This document shows positions 12,716 through 14,058 of a stretch of 14,058 bases of DNA, one piece after another. Under the pieces are notes generated by a model. That model saw only the letters and a list, made by a program, of their open reading frames with translations. It was not told the origin of the DNA and did no database searches. Each line of letters opens with the position of its first letter. The stretch's first letter is position 1. This stretch comes from JBBRHF01 sp038223055 (GTDB lineage: Bacteria > Actinomycetota > Actinomycetes > JACCUZ01), in NCBI GenBank assembly GCA_038223055.1, contig JBBRHF010000116.1:1-14058 (forward strand), given 5' to 3'. The translations under genes and the position numbers were made by a program.

Positions 12716-13095
12716 TCGTGCTCGACGCCTCGGCAGCCCTGTCCGGGTTGCTGAACGCTGGACCGGCACGCGCGTCGCTGGCCAGTGAGCAACTGCACGC
12801 GCCGCACCTGGTCGATTCCGAGGTCGCCAGCGGCCTTCGCCGTCACGTCGCGTCAGGCCGCATCGCTGCCGACGACGGGTGGGCGGCGCTGGATGCCTGG
12901 CGTCGCTTGGGCCTCACCCGCTATGCGACCCATGGCCTCCTCGAGCGCATATGGGCGCTACGCGACAACCTCTCCGCCTACGACGCTGGGTACGTCGCTC
13001 TCGCCGAATCCCTCGACTGCTCCCTCGTCACCGCCGACGCGCGGATCAGCCGCGCTCCCGGCATTCGCTGCCCGATCACGGTGGTGCCCCGGTAA
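12712..13095 (+). CDS. vapC: VapC-type PIN-domain ribonuclease toxin
   Basis: The 127-residue product is a PIN domain with the four acidic metal-site residues in place: D5 (IVLDASA), E37 (PHLVDSEVAS), D91 (SAYDAGYVALAE) and D109 (LVTADARIS). VapC toxins of this length are Mg-dependent endoribonucleases that cut tRNA or rRNA and arrest growth when unopposed; the specific target here cannot be inferred. GTG 12712 overlaps the antitoxin stop. The pair looks intact, unlike the broken AbiE system upstream, so it is likely functional. It follows the hydrolase operon on the same strand but has its own promoter and a 199-bp gap. Confidence 0.85.
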   Translation: MIVLDASAALSGLLNAGPARASLASEQLHAPHLVDSEVASGLRRHVASGRIAADDGWAALDAWRRLGLTRYATHGLLERIWALRDNLSAYDAGYVALAESLDCSLVTADARISRAPGIRCPITVVPR

Positions 13096-13172
13096 TCGAT
13101 CCCCATACGGGTCTCGCAGATCCTCGGCGAAGGGCCCTGCTCCGTTGAGGATGGCATGGCAAGGTTGAGGTC

Positions 13173-14046
13173 GTGGGAGTCGACCGTGCCGTGTTGTTCC
13201 GGATGGCAACCAGCGGGCCGCTCGAGCGGCTCGCCAAGGCCGTCCCGGGTGGCGAAGCCGCTGCGTGGCGGGCCGCGTCCCGCTACGTCGCCGGCCGCTC
13301 CCGGGCCGAGGCGCTGAGCACCACGGCAAGCCTGCTCGAGCGGGGCCACGGGGTAAGCGTCGACCTGTTCGGCGAGCTGGTGCGCGACCCGGCGACCGCC
13401 GACCGGGTGGTCGAGGACTTCCAGTCGCTGGCAGCGGCGCTGCCGCCACCTCCTGCCGATGCGTGGCTTCGGTGGACCTGACCCACCTGGCTCTGGACAG
13501 CAGTCCATCCGATGCCGCCGATCGCCTCGTCGCCATCGCCAACGCTCTGCCCGAAGGACGACGAGTCCAGGTCGGCGCAGAGGACGCCGCACGCACCGAC
13601 GCCGTGTTGACCTGCGTCCTCGAGGTGGCCGGGCGCGGCCTCGCCGATCGGCTGGGCGCGACACTTCAGGCGAACCTGCTCCGCTCACCCGTCGACGCCG
13701 ACACCCTGACCGACGCCGGCGTACACGTCCGGCTGGTCAAGGGTGCCTACGTCGAGACCACCGGCGTCCATCCCTACGGAGAGCCCACCGACGTCGCCTA
13801 CCTGCGTCTCGGCTTCCGGCTCGCGGAAGCGGGTGCGACCTGGTCCATGGCCACCCACGACGGTCGGCTGCGCCAAGCACCCCTGCTCGCCCTCGGCCCG
13901 TGCCGGTCGAGCAGCTACTTGGCGTACGGCACGAGACTCTTGACGAGCTACGCGAGGGCGACGTCTCGACCCGGGTCTATGTCCCCTACGGCCCCGACTG
14001 GTTCCGGTACTGGCTCCGACGCCTCGCCGAGTCCCGCGGCACCTGA
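13173..14046 (+). pseudogene. Proline dehydrogenase (PRODH-like) broken by two single-base deletions
   Basis: Three frames read in order give one proline-dehydrogenase-like protein of about 290 residues. GTG 13173 to about 13468 encodes VLFRMATSGPLERLAKAVPG through LVRDPATADRVVEDF to PADAWL. About 13469 to 13899 encodes SVDLTHLALD, LGATLQANLLRSPVDADT, VHVRLVKGAYVETTG and WSMATHDGRLRQ. 13900 to TGA 14046 encodes VPVEQLLGVR, then YVPYGPDWFRYWLRRLAES. RLVKGAYVE, ATHD and the RR-containing end are family signatures of the FAD/proline site. Each shift is cured by one added base: after CT at 13467-13468 (restoring AWL|SVD) and within GGCCC at 13895-13899 (restoring GP|VPVEQ). Family enzymes oxidise proline to pyrroline-5-carboxylate. 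As given, only a 102-residue N-terminal piece is translated. Sequencing error in short runs is a real alternative. Confidence 0.75.
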
Positions 14047-14058
14047 CCGGTGGCCGCC

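Noticed and set aside
1..14058. CRISPR arrays, rRNA genes or an origin of replication
   Set aside because: No regularly spaced 25-40 bp repeats, no rRNA-like sequence and no DnaA-box cluster were seen on either strand.

Overview
The window is very GC-rich DNA with strong G/C preference at third codon positions, many GTG starts and ATGA/GTGA-type gene overlaps. Together with an ECF42-type sigma factor, a VWA/DUF3592 membrane protein pair and ISKra4-type transposase debris, this points to a high-GC actinobacterium. A Nocardioides-like member of the Propionibacteriales is my best guess, by inference from the protein families only.

Layout. 1-2890: a small membrane-anchored protein on the minus strand, then two head-to-head genes (a minus-strand membrane protein and a plus-strand VWA protein) that have both lost their 5' ends at one junction near 1076, followed by a DUF3592-like membrane protein. 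2889-4122: two minus-strand actinobacterial hypotheticals, one coiled-coil and one small with a CxCG motif. 4250-4360: a perfect 20-bp inverted repeat and a G-run repeat. 4361-6349: a divergent pair, an MDR-type oxidoreductase with an unusual octapeptide-repeat N-terminus and a TetR regulator, sharing two identical palindromic operators 21 bp apart.

6355-8365 is a scarred accessory segment. It holds an AbiEi-type antitoxin with a leaderless promoter and a palindrome in its spacer, and an AbiEii toxin gene broken after about 50 codons. The toxin's next 21 codons lie inverted beside it, followed by a frameshifted ISKra4-family transposase remnant and the 3' half of a tRNA-Ala(GGC) that still carries its terminator hairpin. 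Near-identical direct repeats (6355-6377 and 7831-7853) bracket the toxin-antitoxin debris. The tRNA half is a plausible attachment-site scar.

8366-14058: an exonuclease-TerB-BRCT protein (minus); a tightly overlapped operon of a YciI/DGPF protein, an ECF42 sigma factor and an alpha/beta hydrolase; a VapBC-type toxin-antitoxin pair with a palindrome at its promoter; and a proline dehydrogenase gene broken by two single-base deletions.

Several genes carry single-base frameshifts. Either the region is decaying or the assembly has uncorrected indels, and read depth would separate these. I found no convincing wholly new system. The most unusual items are the inverted toxin fragment, the tRNA scar with its repeats, and the regulatory palindromes.
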